In this document: piece after piece, positions 43,772 through 52,830 of the stretch
Numbering within the stretch: position 1 is the stretch's first letter
Layout of the letters: every line of letters begins with the position of its first letter
Assembly: GCA_965601475.1 (NCBI GenBank)
Contig: OZ271832.1
Coordinates: 3,968,001 to 4,032,000, forward strand
Direction: 5' to 3'
Origin: JAWPMT01 sp965601475
Lineage (GTDB): Bacteria > Bacteroidota > Bacteroidia > Cytophagales > Cyclobacteriaceae
Length of the DNA stretch: 64,000 bases
The notes under the pieces: model-generated
What the model was told of the DNA's origin: nothing
Databases searched by the model: none
Seen by the model: the letters and a program-made list of their open reading frames with translations, nothing else
Translations under genes and position numbers: made by a program

Positions 43772-45454
43772 ATGAGTACTTTGAATAAAGCACTAAAAGG
43801 GTTTGTTGCAATATTTCTTGGAGTTCAGATTTTCACTGCATGTGACGGTACGGATTTGGACATTACACAGGATCCAAACTTTCTCTCACCTGAGGAGGCA
43901 AACCCTGATTTCCTGCTGAATGCTGTGCAGGAAGATTTCGGTCGCCTAGTCGATGAGATGGGTGAAGACTGCTCTGAGGTGTCTCGAATATTGTATATGA
44001 ATGGTAGAACTTATCAGCAGAACTACCAGTCTACAGAATTCGACGCAGAATGGGAAGATGCTTATCAGCAGATCCTGCTCGATTTGCAGATCATGAACCC
44101 TATCGCAGAAGAGGCTGAATTGTTCACGCACATTGCAATGGGACAGATTATTGAGGCTTACACCTTGGTAATGTTTGTCGACTTCTTTGGAGACATTCCT
44201 TACACTGAAGCACTGCAGGGTGCTGAAGGAGTCTTTACCCCGGCTTTGGACGGTGGTAACTCCATCTATGACGCTGCTTTGGGACTATTGGATCAGGCTA
44301 TTGCTAACTTGGAACGCGACGAAGCAGCTTCGCCTGCCTCTGACTTGTTCTATGGCATCGGAGACAATGATGAGAACTGGATCCGTGTAGCTAATACCAT
44401 GAAGTTGAAGATCCACTTGAACAGAAGGTTGATTGATGGTGGCGCAGTTGCGGCTTTCAATGATATCATCAATAACCAGCCTTATATCGTTTCTACGGAT
44501 CAGGATTTCCAATTCAACTATGGCAACTCTCAGCAAAACCCAGTGACGAGAGCTCCACACTACGTGGATCACTACACGCCTTCTGGTGTGAATGCTGGAT
44601 ACATGGCTAACTGGTTGATGGATTACATGCAGAGTGGCAAAGTAGGTAACGCTGTTACTACTTTCGAAGCTGCGGATCCTAGAATGCTGTACTACTTCTA
44701 CCGTCAGTCTAGTGAAGTGCCCATCGATGAGCAGTTGATCAGATGTACAGTTGAAGCTCCTCCTGCCCACTACGTGGCTGGGAACGAGGTTTACTGCAGC
44801 CTGGACAATGGCTATTGGGGACGTGATCACGGTAATGACGAAGGTATTCCACCAGATACTCAGAGTAGAACTGCTTATGGCGTTTATCCTGCTGGCGGTC
44901 TTTTCGACAACAGTTCGTTCATAGCTATCAACGGCGTAAACTTCGGTGGACAAGGTGCGGGTATTACTCCAATCTTCTTGGCTTCCGGTGTTGAGTTCAT
45001 GAGAGCGGAGATTGCCATGGTACAAGGTGACGTTGCTGGAGCGCAAGCTGCAATTGAAAACGGTATTGCATTGTCTTTCGGGAAAGTTCGTGGATTTGCT
45101 TCTCTGGATCCGGCGGTAACTGCTGCAGACATTCCAGATGTAGCGCTCGATGCTTCGTACATCTCTGAAGTGGGTGATCTCTTCGCTGCTGGTAATACTC
45201 AAGAGCGATGGAACTTGTTGGCATCTGAGTACTTCGTTGTGTTGTTTGGTAATGGTATCGAAGCTTACAACTTCTACAGAAGAACTGGAGCGCCAAGCGA
45301 TATCCAACCTAACTTGGAGCCTAATCCTGGGGTATATATTAGGTCATTCCCTTATCCAGCGGTTGCTGCACAAAGGAATCCTAACTTCCCTCAGAATAAG
45401 CAGGTAAGTGTGCCAGTTTTCTGGGACAACAATCCAGCTGATCTCACATTCTAA
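43772..45454 (+). CDS. SusD/RagB family outer-membrane lipoprotein (SusD-like_2 type)
   Basis: A 560-residue lipoprotein with a lipobox (FLGVQIFTAC, Cys24). The body is helix-rich with TPR-like regions. Diagnostic phrases are EANPDFLLNAVQEDFGRL, the FVDFFGDIPYTEAL segment seen in SusD proteins, VEFMRAEIAM (helical region) and the C-terminal VPVFWDNNPADLTF typical of the SusD-like_2 subgroup. It pairs with the preceding SusC-like channel as the substrate-binding lid. No glycosidase, peptidase or sulfatase genes are near, so the substrate is unknown. Confidence 0.95.
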   Translation: MSTLNKALKGFVAIFLGVQIFTACDGTDLDITQDPNFLSPEEANPDFLLNAVQEDFGRLVDEMGEDCSEVSRILYMNGRTYQQNYQSTEFDAEWEDAYQQILLDLQIMNPIAEEAELFTHIAMGQIIEAYTLVMFVDFFGDIPYTEALQGAEGVFTPALDGGNSIYDAALGLLDQAIANLERDEAASPASDLFYGIGDNDENWIRVANTMKLKIHLNRRLIDGGAVAAFNDIINNQPYIVSTDQDFQFNYGNSQQNPVTRAPHYVDHYTPSGVNAGYMANWLMDYMQSGKVGNAVTTFEAADPRMLYYFYRQSSEVPIDEQLIRCTVEAPPAHYVAGNEVYCSLDNGYWGRDHGNDEGIPPDTQSRTAYGVYPAGGLFDNSSFIAINGVNFGGQGAGITPIFLASGVEFMRAEIAMVQGDVAGAQAAIENGIALSFGKVRGFASLDPAVTAADIPDVALDASYISEVGDLFAAGNTQERWNLLASEYFVVLFGNGIEAYNFYRRTGAPSDIQPNLEPNPGVYIRSFPYPAVAAQRNPNFPQNKQVSVPVFWDNNPADLTF

Positions 45455-45474
45455 TCATTCTAATGAGAGTAAAA

Positions 45475-46467
45475 ATGAAAAAAACACTAATTTCTTCATT
45501 GGCAGTTGTAGCTTTTCTCTTTGGATGTGAGGAAACAAAACTGGTAGACGATGTATTCGATGATACTAGGTCTGGTGCAATCTTGAGGACCTTAAGCTCC
45601 AATTTGGAGGTGGATCTTTTTGATCGGGCATCAACTATTTCGATTGAGATCGAAGAGCAAGATCGGTCGCTTGGCCGTGATTTCCAGAACATGGATATCC
45701 TCATGAGCTTTGTAGATAACAACTTTGACGTTGTTGTCGACGCGAATGGAGACCCTATCCTGGATGCTGATGGTAATGAGCAGTTTATTGGTAGAAATGA
45801 TGTTGCTGAGGTATTGGTTACGACCATCCCGGCTTCAAGCTTTTCGCCAAGTGCTGATCAAGGATTGCCTTCATTCACCTATTCCGCTTCATTCACTGAT
45901 CTGATTGGTTTCCTTAACCTTCAGGAAGGTGAGTTCACGGGCGGTGATGTAATCAACGTTAGGTTGGTGGCGAGATTGAATGACGGATCAGAGTGGTCTG
46001 TTGCCCAAGGCAACAACAACATCACTGGTGGTTCTTATTTCAGTTCGCCATTCCAGTACAATGTGAACATCGTATGTGCGGTTGATCCTACGTTCTTCGT
46101 AGGAGACTATCAAGCAACATATGTAGGTTACTCTGGAGGTTTCGGAGATATCCTGAACATTGGCGCTGGTAGTGTGATCACACTGTCTGATGGACCTTCT
46201 TCTACAGCGAGGCAGTTTACTATCGATTACAATGGCTTTGGTTTTGATATGACATTCATCCTGGACTTCGTCTGTGAGAATGTAACATCAAGGGCAAATG
46301 GACTAGGTGCGAGTTGCGGTTCTGGAGATATCAGCACAGCTGGTAATCCGTTTCCGTTCGATATTGGCGATGACAGTTCTTTCACACTTTCTTTCACTGA
46401 GACAGATGATGGAGGTTGTGGTTTTGGAGCTGGTGGAGTCGTAGATGTCACTTTCACGAAGCTCTAA
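45475..46467 (+). CDS. Lipoprotein of unknown function, third gene of the susCD-like operon
   Basis: I take ATG 45475 (MKKTLISSLAVVAFLFGC, lipobox Cys18) as the start; ATG 45463 adds four residues and is also possible. The 330-residue mature protein has no family that I recognise. It contains strand-rich sequence with DLFDRASTISIEIEEQD near the N-terminus and an aspartate- and glycine-rich C-terminal half (FDIGDDSSFTLSFTETDDGGCGFG). Its place after SusD suggests a surface lipoprotein that helps bind the substrate, like SusE/F, but sequence likeness is not evident. It begins 20 bases after the SusD stop and is closed by a terminator. Confidence 0.85.
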   Translation: MKKTLISSLAVVAFLFGCEETKLVDDVFDDTRSGAILRTLSSNLEVDLFDRASTISIEIEEQDRSLGRDFQNMDILMSFVDNNFDVVVDANGDPILDADGNEQFIGRNDVAEVLVTTIPASSFSPSADQGLPSFTYSASFTDLIGFLNLQEGEFTGGDVINVRLVARLNDGSEWSVAQGNNNITGGSYFSSPFQYNVNIVCAVDPTFFVGDYQATYVGYSGGFGDILNIGAGSVITLSDGPSSTARQFTIDYNGFGFDMTFILDFVCENVTSRANGLGASCGSGDISTAGNPFPFDIGDDSSFTLSFTETDDGGCGFGAGGVVDVTFTKL

Positions 46468-46489
46468 GCGTAAATAATATTGGATTTGA

Positions 46490-46521
46490 AATCCCGGCCG
46501 AACAGGTCGGGATTTTTTTTG
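46490..46521 (+). terminator. Rho-independent terminator of the susCD-like operon
   Basis: A 10-bp stem (AATCCCGGCC pairing with GGTCGGGATT, one G-U pair) with a 5-base loop is followed by a run of eight or nine T. It lies 22 bases after the lipoprotein stop and separates this operon from the TonB receptor gene. Confidence 0.9.
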
Positions 46522-46618
46522 TTTTAGGGTTTAAGGGTTTCTTTGCCCACTGAAGTTATATGAACTGATTGCCAACGAAGCATACGCTGGAATCACCAAC
46601 GATTTAATACTACTTAGC

Positions 46619-49009
46619 TTGAGAAAACAGATATTGACAACCGCAATAGCGTTGCTATTGCTTGTCCTGGAAAACTACGGTCAGGGGATCATTAGGATCG
46701 GCCGTGAAAACAACAACGAAAGGCAGCCTTACACCCTGCGAGGTACAGTCATTGACTTTGAAGATGGAAGTCCACTTCCCGGAGCAAATGTCATCATTGA
46801 ACGGCAAAACCTCGGAACTAGCGCCGACGTTGAGGGTAACTTCGAATTGTCCCTCTACGAAGGGCAATACACGCTGAAGGTCTCCAGCATCGGCTATAAG
46901 CCAGTCACAAAAAACATTTCACTAAAGGGTAGTGGTAATATTCGTTTCGTATTGGAATCCACGGCTATAGAGCTGTCGGAGGTGGTGGTGACGAACGAAG
47001 CTATCCATGACAAGCTTGTCCAGAAATCTGGCATTGAGACATTGAGCCTCGAGACCATCAAAACCCTTCCTCCCTTGGCTGGAGAACGGGATATTGTAAA
47101 GAGTCTCACCCTATTGCCAGGCGTAGTGTCCCAGGGTGAAGTATCAAGTGGTTTCAGTGTTAGAGGTGGAGGTGGTGATCAGAATTTGCTGCTATTCAAT
47201 GGCGCGACGATCTACAATCCGTCGCATATGCTGGGGTTCTTTTCCAGTATCAACTCCAATGTGATCAGCCAGGTAGATTTCTACAAGGGTACAGTTCCCG
47301 CAAGGTATGGAGGAAGGGCATCATCAGTTATCGACATCAGAAGCCGAAAAGGTAATTTTGGACAAACCAGTGGGTCAGCAACCTTGGGTATTGTGTCATC
47401 GAACTTCTCAGTTCAGACCCCAATTATTGACCAACGGCTGGCGGTTTTCGCGGCTGGTCGGGCGGCTTACCCCAACTGGTTGATCGGACAAGCTGGAGAC
47501 CCTAATATCCGGGATAGTGATGCTTCTTTTTGGGATGGTAATGTGATTTTCAATGGCATTGTCAACGAGAATAACGATGTCGAACTTTCACTCTATCGTA
47601 GTGAGGACAATTTCGATTTTGGTAATAGCGTAAGTAATCGTTGGGTCAATCAGGCCTTTACGTTGGGATGGAATTCCGTAATCAATAGTCAGTTGAGTCT
47701 GGACATCGATGCCATTGCTTCTACCTATGAGTCAGAATTGTCAGATGGACTTGATTTTGGAGGCACGACACTCACAACAGGTTTGAACCACTATCAGGGA
47801 AATGTTGGGGTGCTCTACAATTACAATGATAACCTGGGTGTTAGAGTAGGTGGGATCTATAAATATCTCATAAATAATCGTGGTGATTTGGTTATCGACA
47901 CTGCCGATGAGGATAACATAGTTTCTGTGGAAGATGAGGAAGCTGTAGAAGCTTCTGCCTACATCGAATTTGACTATTCCTTCTCAACAGTTCTCGGTGT
48001 TTCCGTCGGCCTACGCTATTCGTCCTTCTCACTTTTGGGAGGAAGGGACTTCAACATTTATGACCCCAATCGCAGTAGAAGTCTGAGTTCAGTGATAGGC
48101 GTGAATAGTGTGAATGAGGGGGATCAGGCGCAATTTTATGATGGTCTGGAGCCGAGGATGACTTTGAGGTTTGAGAATTCGATCATACCGATAAACCTCG
48201 GCGTGAGCAGGAATATTCAGTACATACACTTAATCAGTAACAGCACGGCACCAGCACCTAATGACGTGTGGAAATTCAGTGATCCTTACCTGAGACCGCA
48301 AAATGTCTGGCAGTACTCTGTAGGACTGTCTAAGACCCTGCCAGGAAACATGTGGGTGATTGAGGTCGATGGCTACTATAAGGATTTGGAAAATCTGGTG
48401 GATTATAAGGACGGTGCCGATTTGTTTGCCAATCCAACCCTGGAAACTGAGGTTTTCAATGTGTTAGGTGAATCCTATGGCCTTGAATTCTTCGTTGAAA
48501 AGAAGAGAGGGAAAATTAAGGGGCAAGTGAGCTATACCTATTCCCGGAGCCTGAGGGTGTCAAACAGCCCTTTCCCGGTAGAGCAGATCAACCGTGGCTT
48601 TGTGTACCCGGCTAATTTAGATATCCCGCATTCTGCAAAGATTGTAAGTACTTATAAACTGGGTCCTTCGGCTGAATTGAATGCGACTTTCAATTACAGT
48701 TCCGGTCGTGCTTTCACGGCACCATTGGGGAAATTCGAGTTTGATAATACGGATTTTCCCCTTTTCGTAGATCGTAATAACGACAGAACTGGCGATATCC
48801 ACCGCTTGGATCTGGCTTTGAGTTTTCAGTTGAAGGGATCGAAGAAAATCTGGCAAGGAGATATGGTTTTCTCCGTTTACAATGTCTACGGAAAGCGTAA
48901 TGCATTCTCCGCCTTCTTCCAGGATTTTCCCGGGGAACCTCCCGGCCTTTATCAGTTGAATATCATCGATTCGCCTTTCCCCTCTATCAGTTATGAATTT
49001 GAATTCTGA
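46619..49009 (+). CDS. TonB-dependent receptor with carboxypeptidase-regulatory-like domain (DUF4249-array partner)
   Basis: A 796-residue outer-membrane receptor starting at TTG 46619 (RKQILTTAIALLLLVLENYGQ is a signal peptide). A regulatory-like domain follows (about 40-118, LRGTVIDFEDGSPLPGANVII), then a TonB-box-like stretch (IELSEVVVTNEA), a plug domain (about 125-230, SGFSVRGGGGDQNLLLFNGATIYN) and the barrel. It is smaller than SusC-type channels and lacks a SusD partner. It heads a cluster of eight lipoprotein genes on the same strand. A weak promoter-like pair, TTG (46519-46521) and TTTCTTTG (46538-46545), lies upstream. The substrate is unknown. Confidence 0.92.
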   Translation: MRKQILTTAIALLLLVLENYGQGIIRIGRENNNERQPYTLRGTVIDFEDGSPLPGANVIIERQNLGTSADVEGNFELSLYEGQYTLKVSSIGYKPVTKNISLKGSGNIRFVLESTAIELSEVVVTNEAIHDKLVQKSGIETLSLETIKTLPPLAGERDIVKSLTLLPGVVSQGEVSSGFSVRGGGGDQNLLLFNGATIYNPSHMLGFFSSINSNVISQVDFYKGTVPARYGGRASSVIDIRSRKGNFGQTSGSATLGIVSSNFSVQTPIIDQRLAVFAAGRAAYPNWLIGQAGDPNIRDSDASFWDGNVIFNGIVNENNDVELSLYRSEDNFDFGNSVSNRWVNQAFTLGWNSVINSQLSLDIDAIASTYESELSDGLDFGGTTLTTGLNHYQGNVGVLYNYNDNLGVRVGGIYKYLINNRGDLVIDTADEDNIVSVEDEEAVEASAYIEFDYSFSTVLGVSVGLRYSSFSLLGGRDFNIYDPNRSRSLSSVIGVNSVNEGDQAQFYDGLEPRMTLRFENSIIPINLGVSRNIQYIHLISNSTAPAPNDVWKFSDPYLRPQNVWQYSVGLSKTLPGNMWVIEVDGYYKDLENLVDYKDGADLFANPTLETEVFNVLGESYGLEFFVEKKRGKIKGQVSYTYSRSLRVSNSPFPVEQINRGFVYPANLDIPHSAKIVSTYKLGPSAELNATFNYSSGRAFTAPLGKFEFDNTDFPLFVDRNNDRTGDIHRLDLALSFQLKGSKKIWQGDMVFSVYNVYGKRNAFSAFFQDFPGEPPGLYQLNIIDSPFPSISYEFEF

Positions 49010-49013
49010 TTCA

Positions 49014-50528
49014 ATGTATCGCTATTTCAAAATGTCAACAATATTCAAATCCGGTATTTCTTTCTTACTGATTGTCTTCTTACTCACCAGTTGCCTGGAT
49101 GAATTCCAGGGAGATCGTGTGCTCGTCATAAGTGAGGAGGTGCTGGAGGTTAGTGCGGAAGATGTTTCCTTCCTGGGCCGATTGACCATTAGTACTGAGG
49201 CCCCAACAGAGACGGGTTTTTACCTGGCTACCGATGAAGATTTTGCAAATCCTGTCGTTCTTCCCGCGGATGCGGAACCAGGTATTGGTGCATTCGTCGT
49301 CAATTTTGATGGTCTCACCAGCGATACAGATTACTATGCGCGTGCTTATGCCATCGTAGGTGGTGAGGTGTTTTTTGGCGAAACGCTTTTCTTTCGGGCA
49401 CGACTACCGTCTTTGGTATCCTTTGAGCCGCAAAATGCAGCAGCAGGTAAGCAGATTAGAATTTCAGGATTGAACTTCACCAGGGACACACGCGTCTTTT
49501 TTGGAGAGCAGGAGGCAGAGATTGTTAGTTTGGTGCTGCGGTCGACACTGACTGTAGTGGTGCCGGAGATTGGCGACAGCGAGGATGTATTCATCAATAT
49601 CTCTTCAGGTGGAGCTGACTTGTCTTTCCAGGATGAATTCACCTACCACACGGGTGTTTGGCGCAAGATGGCCGATTACCCCAACGAGCGACAGGTGGTG
49701 GGTCCGGTTGTGATCCATGATGAGGACGAGTTGGTAATTGGATATGGAAACTCATTCGTGGAGAATGCTTTGAATGATCAGTTCTTCGTTTTGGACAAGA
49801 CCAGTTTTGAATGGGAAGCCATTGCACGGCCCCCTGGTACTGTGCCAGTGGAAGATCCAATCAATTTTGAAGGCGGATACCTGTCCGGTACCTCCTTCTT
49901 GGGACTGTTGTTTTTGGCTCAACCTCGTGATTCCTGGAATTACAATTTTGGAAACGGAGCCTGGGAATTTGCAGGAGTGTTACCGTTTGGCCTATCACAA
50001 GGCCTTTCTACCAACTTCGGTGGAGCTGATTACGTGTTTGGAGGGCTCAACGGAGATACCTCAACCAACCGATTCATTTGGCGGCGAGATGCAAACGGAA
50101 ATTGGGTCCAAATCGGAACCACACCCTTTGACATCTTTTCCTCCCAGGCGCATTTTGTGTACAATGGCAGGTTTTACTATCAAAGAAGTGGAAATGAGAT
50201 TTGGTCCTACGACCCCGGAAGCAACGAGTGGGCACCTTTCCTGACATTTCAGGACTACAGAGGTGTGAACAATATGGCATTGGTTGTTGGTGATAAGCTG
50301 TATCTCGGGCTGGGCGAATTGGGAGACGTCCTTTTTGAAATTGATTTGATCTCGGGTAGCATCATAGAGAAGAATGTCTTCCCTGGAGTGGTAGGTGAGC
50401 AAAATGTAGCGATCTGGGTGAGAAATGATAACCTGTATATCATTAGGTCGGCGATAACTGCAAATGCCAGGTTCACGGGTGTCGACAGAATGGAGGTTTG
50501 GGAACTTGACCCCGATGCATTGAGATAG
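49014..50528 (+). CDS. Lipoprotein with IPT/TIG-like and kelch-like propeller regions
   Basis: I start at ATG 49014, 4 bases after the receptor stop; a longer frame at 48993 overlaps that gene. The 504-residue product has a lipobox (FLLIVFLLTSC). Residues about 30-130 look like a fibronectin-type sandwich (GRLTISTEAPTETGFYLATDEDF...TDYYARAYAI). Residues about 130-215 look like an IPT/TIG domain (SLVSFEPQNAAAGKQIRISGLNFT). The remainder has a kelch-like propeller pattern (WRKMADYPNERQV, GADYVFGGLNGDTSTNRFIW, NEIWSYDPGSNEWAPF). It is probably a surface-exposed binding protein working with the receptor. The function is unknown. Confidence 0.85.
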   Translation: MYRYFKMSTIFKSGISFLLIVFLLTSCLDEFQGDRVLVISEEVLEVSAEDVSFLGRLTISTEAPTETGFYLATDEDFANPVVLPADAEPGIGAFVVNFDGLTSDTDYYARAYAIVGGEVFFGETLFFRARLPSLVSFEPQNAAAGKQIRISGLNFTRDTRVFFGEQEAEIVSLVLRSTLTVVVPEIGDSEDVFINISSGGADLSFQDEFTYHTGVWRKMADYPNERQVVGPVVIHDEDELVIGYGNSFVENALNDQFFVLDKTSFEWEAIARPPGTVPVEDPINFEGGYLSGTSFLGLLFLAQPRDSWNYNFGNGAWEFAGVLPFGLSQGLSTNFGGADYVFGGLNGDTSTNRFIWRRDANGNWVQIGTTPFDIFSSQAHFVYNGRFYYQRSGNEIWSYDPGSNEWAPFLTFQDYRGVNNMALVVGDKLYLGLGELGDVLFEIDLISGSIIEKNVFPGVVGEQNVAIWVRNDNLYIIRSAITANARFTGVDRMEVWELDPDALR

Positions 50529-50544
50529 CGATTTCCCCCGGAGT

Positions 50545-51675
50545 TTGTCTCGTCTACCTTCATATCGTTTTATGATTTTCACTTTGCCAATATGGATCGC
50601 CACCAATCAGTGCATTTCTCCTTTGGAGTTAGATCAGAAGGCCCCTGAAGATATTCTGATTGTTGAGGGCTTCATTGATGATGATTTCGGTCCCCATGAG
50701 ATTGAGGTGTCCCTGCTATCCTTATTCGCCGGAGTTACGGAAGGTGGCGAACGGCGAAGGGTGGTGGCGGACGTGAGAATAGTCGATGACCTTGGAAGCG
50801 CAGTGCGATTGATTCGTGAGGAATTTGTGAGGGTGGAGCTAGTAGCATTACCGGGTTGTAATCCCTTCATCAACATGCAACCAAGTGCAACCAACTATTT
50901 GACGCCGGAGGACTTCCGGGGAGAAGCAGGGAGGTCGTACAGTTTGGAAGTGGAGTTAGACGATGGGCGTTTGTACAAGAGTGTGCCTGAGCAACTGCCG
51001 GAACGTACGGAGATAGACAGTCTGTTCGTATCATTCAATCGGTTTCCTGGGGAGACGGCGGAGGAAGATAGAACTGGTGTCGACGTGTTCGCGGTGTGGG
51101 AAGATGACCCGACAACCGACGACTATCATTTTTGGCGTGTGGGTGGCGTCTATAGGATAGAGACCCCGAATATTCCCGGCCTATGCTGTATTTACGATCC
51201 TAGAGACGGACTGGCGGATGAGTGTTGGGTGGTGGAGCAAAATCTGACCAGTGACTATGAAGCTTTTGAGGACCGACTCGCAAACGGAGAATCTGTAGTA
51301 CGGAAGGTGACTTTCATTGAAGATGATGGCTTACGCTTTGCGAGTTCGAGGTTGTTGCCTACGGAGCAATATTATGTGGAGGTCGATCAGTTTACGATCA
51401 GCGAGTCGGCTTTTGAGTATTTCCAGAGAGTGGAGACACTGTCTGAAATCAACGGCGAAATATTTGATCCTCCGCCAGTGGGCGCTGTGGGTAATATCAT
51501 CAGTGTTGATAACCCTACCGAAACCGTAGTTGGTTTTTTTGGTGCATATAGTAAGGATACGGAGGGGCTTTTCGTTTCACGTGATCAGTTGGATTTTGTG
51601 AAAAAGCGGAGCATCTGTGGTGATTGCAGGGCATTTTATGGGGGGCAATTGGAAACACCTGAACCTTATCAATGA
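50545..51675 (+). CDS. DUF4249 lipoprotein, array copy 1
   Basis: A 376-residue lipoprotein. TTG 50545 is preferred because it adds a basic n-region before the short hydrophobic core (IFTLPIWIATNQC); ATG 50572 is the alternative. The family pattern is clear: DILIVEGFIDDDFGPHEIEV near the lipid Cys, TNYLTPEDFRGEAGRSY, then LCCIYDPRDGLADECWVVEQ, EINGEIFDPPPVGA and the C-terminal CGDCRAF followed by PEPYQ. Six internal Cys (GCNPF, CC, ECW, CGDC) are shared with the other copies. It resembles copy 2 most (shared PEDILIVEGF and GGERRRV). The acidic residues just after the Cys fit a surface-export signal. Function is unknown. Confidence 0.9.
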   Translation: MSRLPSYRFMIFTLPIWIATNQCISPLELDQKAPEDILIVEGFIDDDFGPHEIEVSLLSLFAGVTEGGERRRVVADVRIVDDLGSAVRLIREEFVRVELVALPGCNPFINMQPSATNYLTPEDFRGEAGRSYSLEVELDDGRLYKSVPEQLPERTEIDSLFVSFNRFPGETAEEDRTGVDVFAVWEDDPTTDDYHFWRVGGVYRIETPNIPGLCCIYDPRDGLADECWVVEQNLTSDYEAFEDRLANGESVVRKVTFIEDDGLRFASSRLLPTEQYYVEVDQFTISESAFEYFQRVETLSEINGEIFDPPPVGAVGNIISVDNPTETVVGFFGAYSKDTEGLFVSRDQLDFVKKRSICGDCRAFYGGQLETPEPYQ

Positions 51676-52823
51676 CACAGCTAAGGCACTATATCAAAAG
51701 CCCTGGTAGGGTCTCAATCCTGTTTTCGCTGATTTTGGTGTGCCTTCTGCAGTGCGTATCGCCGTTGGAAATTGATCAGGAGAGACCAGAAGATATTCTG
51801 ATTGTTGAGGGATTCATAGATGATGACTTCGGTCCCCACGAGATAGAAGTGTCGTTGCTTGCTCTTTTTGCCGGCGTGACAGAGGGCGGAGAGCGCAGGA
51901 GGGTAGACGCGAACGTGAGAATCGTGGATGATTTGGGTAATACGACTCAGCTTGCGCGGGAAGACTTCATCAGGGAGGAGCTGCAGAGTGCGCCCGGCCC
52001 GGGCTGCGGACCCTTCATCAACATGCAACCGGCCACAACCAATTACATGACGCCGCCCGACTTCCGCGGTGTGGCTGGCAGATCATACTCTTTGGAGGTG
52101 GAGTTGCGGGATGGGACATTGTACAAGAGCCGGTTTCAAGAGTTGTTGCATTCACCCACCATCGATAGTGTATTTGTTGCCTTCAATAGCCGTCCAGGCG
52201 ATGAGCAAGGAGAGCCAAGGACTGGATTAGATGTTTTCCTTACTTGGCAGGACAATCCGAGCGAGGACAATTTTCATTTTTGGGAATTGGGAGGTGTCTA
52301 CCGCATTCAAACACCGGCCATCGCTGGGCTGTGCTGCATATTTGACCCACGAGATGGCTTGGCCGACGATTGCTGGGTCGTCGAGCAGAATATCAATGAA
52401 TCAAGAGAGTTATTCGAGGACAGGCTCACCAACGGACAGGCAGTAGTGCAGAACGTTGGGTTCATTGAGGATGATGGACGAAGATTTGCTACCAAGGAAC
52501 TTCCTGCTGAGAGGCAATACTATGTGGAAGTCACCCAATACACGATGACGGAGCCGGCATTCAGATTCTTCCAGAACGTAGAGACCCTGGCAGAAATCAA
52601 TGGAGAGATATTCGACCCGCCACCGGTAGGAGCACAAGGGAATATGATCAATTTCGATGACCCCAATGAACTGGTCGTCGGATTCTTTGGTGTCTTTGGT
52701 AAGACCAAAGCTGGCGCCTTCGTCAATCGCAATCAAATCCAGGATATCAAGCAGCATAGGGTGTGTGGGGATTGTCGGGCATTTGCCGGAGGACAACTTG
52801 AAATTCCAGAGCCATACAGATAG
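51672..52823 (+). CDS. DUF4249 lipoprotein, array copy 2
   Basis: A 383-residue lipoprotein with a lipobox ending LVCLLQC. Its ATG overlaps the stop of copy 1 (ATGA), so translation is coupled. It shows the same order of motifs: DILIVEGFIDDDFGPHEIEV, GCGPFINMQPATTNYMTPPDFRG, LCCIFDPRDGLADDCW, EINGEIFDPPPVGAQGN and CGDCRAF. Nucleotide likeness with copy 1 is high across the first 300 bases, suggesting a recent duplication. It differs mainly in the middle (about residues 150-230). Function is unknown. Confidence 0.9.
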   Translation: MTQLRHYIKSPGRVSILFSLILVCLLQCVSPLEIDQERPEDILIVEGFIDDDFGPHEIEVSLLALFAGVTEGGERRRVDANVRIVDDLGNTTQLAREDFIREELQSAPGPGCGPFINMQPATTNYMTPPDFRGVAGRSYSLEVELRDGTLYKSRFQELLHSPTIDSVFVAFNSRPGDEQGEPRTGLDVFLTWQDNPSEDNFHFWELGGVYRIQTPAIAGLCCIFDPRDGLADDCWVVEQNINESRELFEDRLTNGQAVVQNVGFIEDDGRRFATKELPAERQYYVEVTQYTMTEPAFRFFQNVETLAEINGEIFDPPPVGAQGNMINFDDPNELVVGFFGVFGKTKAGAFVNRNQIQDIKQHRVCGDCRAFAGGQLEIPEPYR

Positions 52824-52830
52824 TAGTTTA

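Noticed and set aside
44285..45307. 340-codon open frame antisense to the susD-like gene
   Set aside because: It lies wholly over a clear SusD coding region and arises from that gene's biased codon use; its translation has no signal, motif or repeat.
52657..52830. N-terminal extension of DUF4249 copy 3
   Set aside because: It overlaps copy 2 in another frame; ATG 52831 matches the start of copy 4.
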